DNA of 64,000 nt from Mesonia aquimarina (GTDB taxonomy: Bacteria; Bacteroidota; Bacteroidia; Flavobacteriales; Flavobacteriaceae): assembly GCF_003667275.1 (NCBI RefSeq), contig NZ_RCNV01000007.1, positions 112,796-176,795 on the forward strand. The letters run 5' to 3'. Within the stretch, counting starts at the first letter, position 1; each line of letters starts with the position of its first letter. A program made the position numbers and the translations under genes. This document shows positions 62,718 through 64,000 of this stretch, piece after piece. Below the pieces are notes generated by a model. It made no database searches. It was not told the origin of the DNA and was given only the letters and a program-made list of their open reading frames with translations.

Positions 62718-63298
62718 ATTATTTTTCTGTAAGTTAAATTAATGCGCGCACCAATATTTTTTTGCGTTTTAGGGATTTGATGTTGCCAAAAATGTTGTGT
62801 TTCACCTCTCATTAATAATAAGCTTCCGTGTTCTAATATCATTTTATGCTGAATTTTATGATCAGCTTTTTTTCTGAATTTAAAAACACGTTCTGTGCCA
62901 AAGCTCACTGAAGCAATAACAGGATTTTTTCCTAATTCTTTTTCATCATCGGCATGCCAACCATTACTATCTTTTCCTTTGCGATACAAATTTGCTAAAC
63001 AACTAGTGAAATTTTGCTCAGTCACCAATTCAATTTCGTTTTTTATAGCAGAAAGTTCTTCAGTAAATGGATGAGGTTTCATTGTTATGTTAGAATAGGT
63101 ATAGCTAGATTTTTTTGAAGCAAAAAATGCAGTTAACCGAGGTTGAAGATGCGTCTTTCCAAAAACTGTAATCTCATCTTGTTGCCAAGGAAGTTTTTTT
63201 TGAAGCATATTAAAGTAAAAATCTGCTTCTTGTTGATTAAAAAAATGTGGGTAGTAAATAACTTCAGCGCTATCCATTTTTAATTTTTCTGAAACCAT
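62714..63298 (-). CDS. AlkB-like 2-oxoglutarate/iron dioxygenase
   Basis: A 194-residue oxygenase. The iron-binding HxD is in NGWHADDEKELG (about 114-125), the distal His follows in HFWQHQIPKT, and the 2-oxoglutarate Arg is in GARINLTYR. It matches the AlkB/ALKBH2 type that removes methyl lesions from DNA or RNA. The neighbours DUF2805 (overlap) and DoxX (4-base gap) suggest a co-transcribed group. Confidence 0.92.
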   Translation of the reverse strand: MVSEKLKMDSAEVIYYPHFFNQQEADFYFNMLQKKLPWQQDEITVFGKTHLQPRLTAFFASKKSSYTYSNITMKPHPFTEELSAIKNEIELVTEQNFTSCLANLYRKGKDSNGWHADDEKELGKNPVIASVSFGTERVFKFRKKADHKIQHKMILEHGSLLLMRGETQHFWQHQIPKTQKNIGARINLTYRKII

Positions 63299-63302
63299 CT
63301 CC

Positions 63303-63662
63303 TTAATACTTTAAATAAAAAAGAGCCCACCAAATCAAAACAAATTGCAGTAGAAGCCTAAACCATAATAACCATTTAGGTAGGTTTAATCCCGCTTTTT
63401 TAGAACTAAGCATATATATATGTACTAATAGAAATAGTAATAACATAAATGTAATACCTATAATAGATGGGTTTTTTGTAGATTCAAAACAAACTCCTAT
63501 ACCTAAAATGATTTCTGCCAGACCACTCAAGTAAACTAATATTTTATGCGCAGGTAAATACCTGGGCATAATTCTCATATATGCCTTAGGCTTTATAAAG
63601 TGAAAAATACCAGCAATTACATATATTGCTCCCATTAAATAAAGATGCCACGGATAGCTCAT
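63303..63662 (-). CDS. DoxX-family membrane protein
   Basis: A 119-residue membrane protein with four predicted helices (about 7-23, 44-60, 69-89, 99-117) and the DoxX/MauE-like motif GIFHFIKPKAYMRIMPRYLPA after helix 1 and SGLAEIILGIGV in helix 2. Such proteins are associated with quinone or thiol redox at the membrane. It is the first gene of the AlkB-DUF2805 unit. Confidence 0.85.
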   Translation of the reverse strand: MSYPWHLYLMGAIYVIAGIFHFIKPKAYMRIMPRYLPAHKILVYLSGLAEIILGIGVCFESTKNPSIIGITFMLLLFLLVHIYMLSSKKAGLNLPKWLLWFRLLLQFVLIWWALFYLKY

Positions 63663-64000
63663 TTTTTTTTATTTTAAAGGTATTAAAAAAATAACACTCT
63701 ATTTTTTTAAATTTAATTAGGTGTTTTCTGTTTGATTAGAAGCTAGTTAGTTTATGAGATTAAAAAACTTTTAAATTTTCATTAAAAAAGTTTGTTTTGG
63801 AAAGAAAAAGGGTTGTATATTTGCACCCGCAATTGCGCTAAGCGGTTGTAAAAGTTCATAGAGGTATCGGGATTATTTAGAAGTGTTTATTTGGTTTTAA
63901 GGAGCTAAAAAAAACTTTTAAAAAAAAGTAAAATAAAAGCTTGTCAGATTAAAAATAAGTTTTACATTTGCACCCGCAATCGCAGATAAGGCGATTGAAG
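63663..64000 (+). promoter_or_regulatory. Gene-free end region with two tandem stable-RNA-type promoters
   Basis: No gene is seen. P1: an A/T tract with AAAAAACTTTT, TTG at 63792-63794 or 63797-63799, TATATTTG at 63816-63823, then a hairpin CAATTGC (63830-63836) with GCGGTTG (63842-63848). P2: a similar A/T tract from about 63907, TTG at 63941-63943, TACATTTG at 63963-63970 after 19 bases, then CAATCGC (63977-63983) with GCGATTG (63991-63997). Both begin TTTGCACCCGCAAT. The transcribed gene lies beyond the window; an rRNA or tRNA operon is a good guess. Confidence 0.7.

Noticed and set aside
1..64000. CRISPR array, insertion sequence or prophage
   Set aside because: No regular direct repeats with spacers, no transposase or phage structural genes are seen.

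Overview
The window is AT-rich chromosomal DNA from a member of the Bacteroidota, almost certainly family Flavobacteriaceae. The evidence is the set of lineage-typical genes (DUF1343/NamZ amidase-like lipoprotein, DUF2851, DUF2805/TIGR03643, DUF3467, DUF4369, SprB-like domains, carboxypeptidase-regulatory-like outer-membrane proteins), promoters with the Bacteroidota TAnnTTTG -7 box, A-rich start regions that lack Shine-Dalgarno sequences, and an rpsU gene that is the one exception with a perfect Shine-Dalgarno. The species cannot be fixed from the sequence alone. No prophage, insertion sequence, CRISPR array or obvious pseudogene is visible.

Layout. 1-2.7 kb (minus): a cell-envelope stress unit with a membrane protein, a small winged-helix regulator, a Coq4-like protein and CreD (cut by the window start); two near-identical palindromes sit at its two promoters. 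2.8-6.4 kb: kdsA (Kdo synthesis), a three-gene lipoprotein/small protein/patatin unit, and two small paralogous membrane proteins. 6.6-8.5 kb: typA. 8.6-14.4 kb: a very AT-rich surface-polysaccharide cassette (flippase, phosphoethanolamine-type transferase, three glycosyltransferases) between housekeeping genes. 14.4-28.6 kb: ftsE-like ATPase, a 1011-residue TPR protein paired with an outer-membrane barrel, an amidohydrolase and several lipoproteins, a metalloprotease, a methyltransferase, a YkgJ-type protein, NamZ-like hydrolase and an FtsX/LolE-type permease. 28.6-38.6 kb: cysteine/cystathionine synthase, two unusual alanine:cation symporter paralogues carrying extracytoplasmic domains, an SGNH hydrolase, DUF2851, PspC, an HhH protein and an acyl-CoA dehydrogenase.

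38.7-53.7 kb is the translation/transcription core: rpsU, xerC, hpf, tRNA-Thr, -Tyr, -Gly, -Thr, tuf, tRNA-Trp, secE, nusG, rplK, rplA, rplJ, rplL, rpoB, rpoC. This order closely matches the classical thrU-tyrU-glyT-thrT-tufB / secE-nusG / rplKAJL-rpoBC arrangement of other phyla. Conspicuous hairpins lie between tuf and tRNA-Trp, between rplL and rpoB, and between rpoB and rpoC.

53.7-64 kb: DUF3467, prfC, idi, a PTPS/QueD-family enzyme, a Bcp-type peroxiredoxin, a small conserved protein behind an inverted-repeat promoter, envelope proteins, a DUF819 transporter, a HAD phosphatase, an alpha/beta hydrolase, DUF2805, AlkB-like and DoxX-like proteins. The last 300 bases carry two tandem strong promoters, each followed by a short leader hairpin, which resemble the promoter of the tRNA-Thr cluster; they probably drive a stable RNA or highly expressed operon just outside the window.
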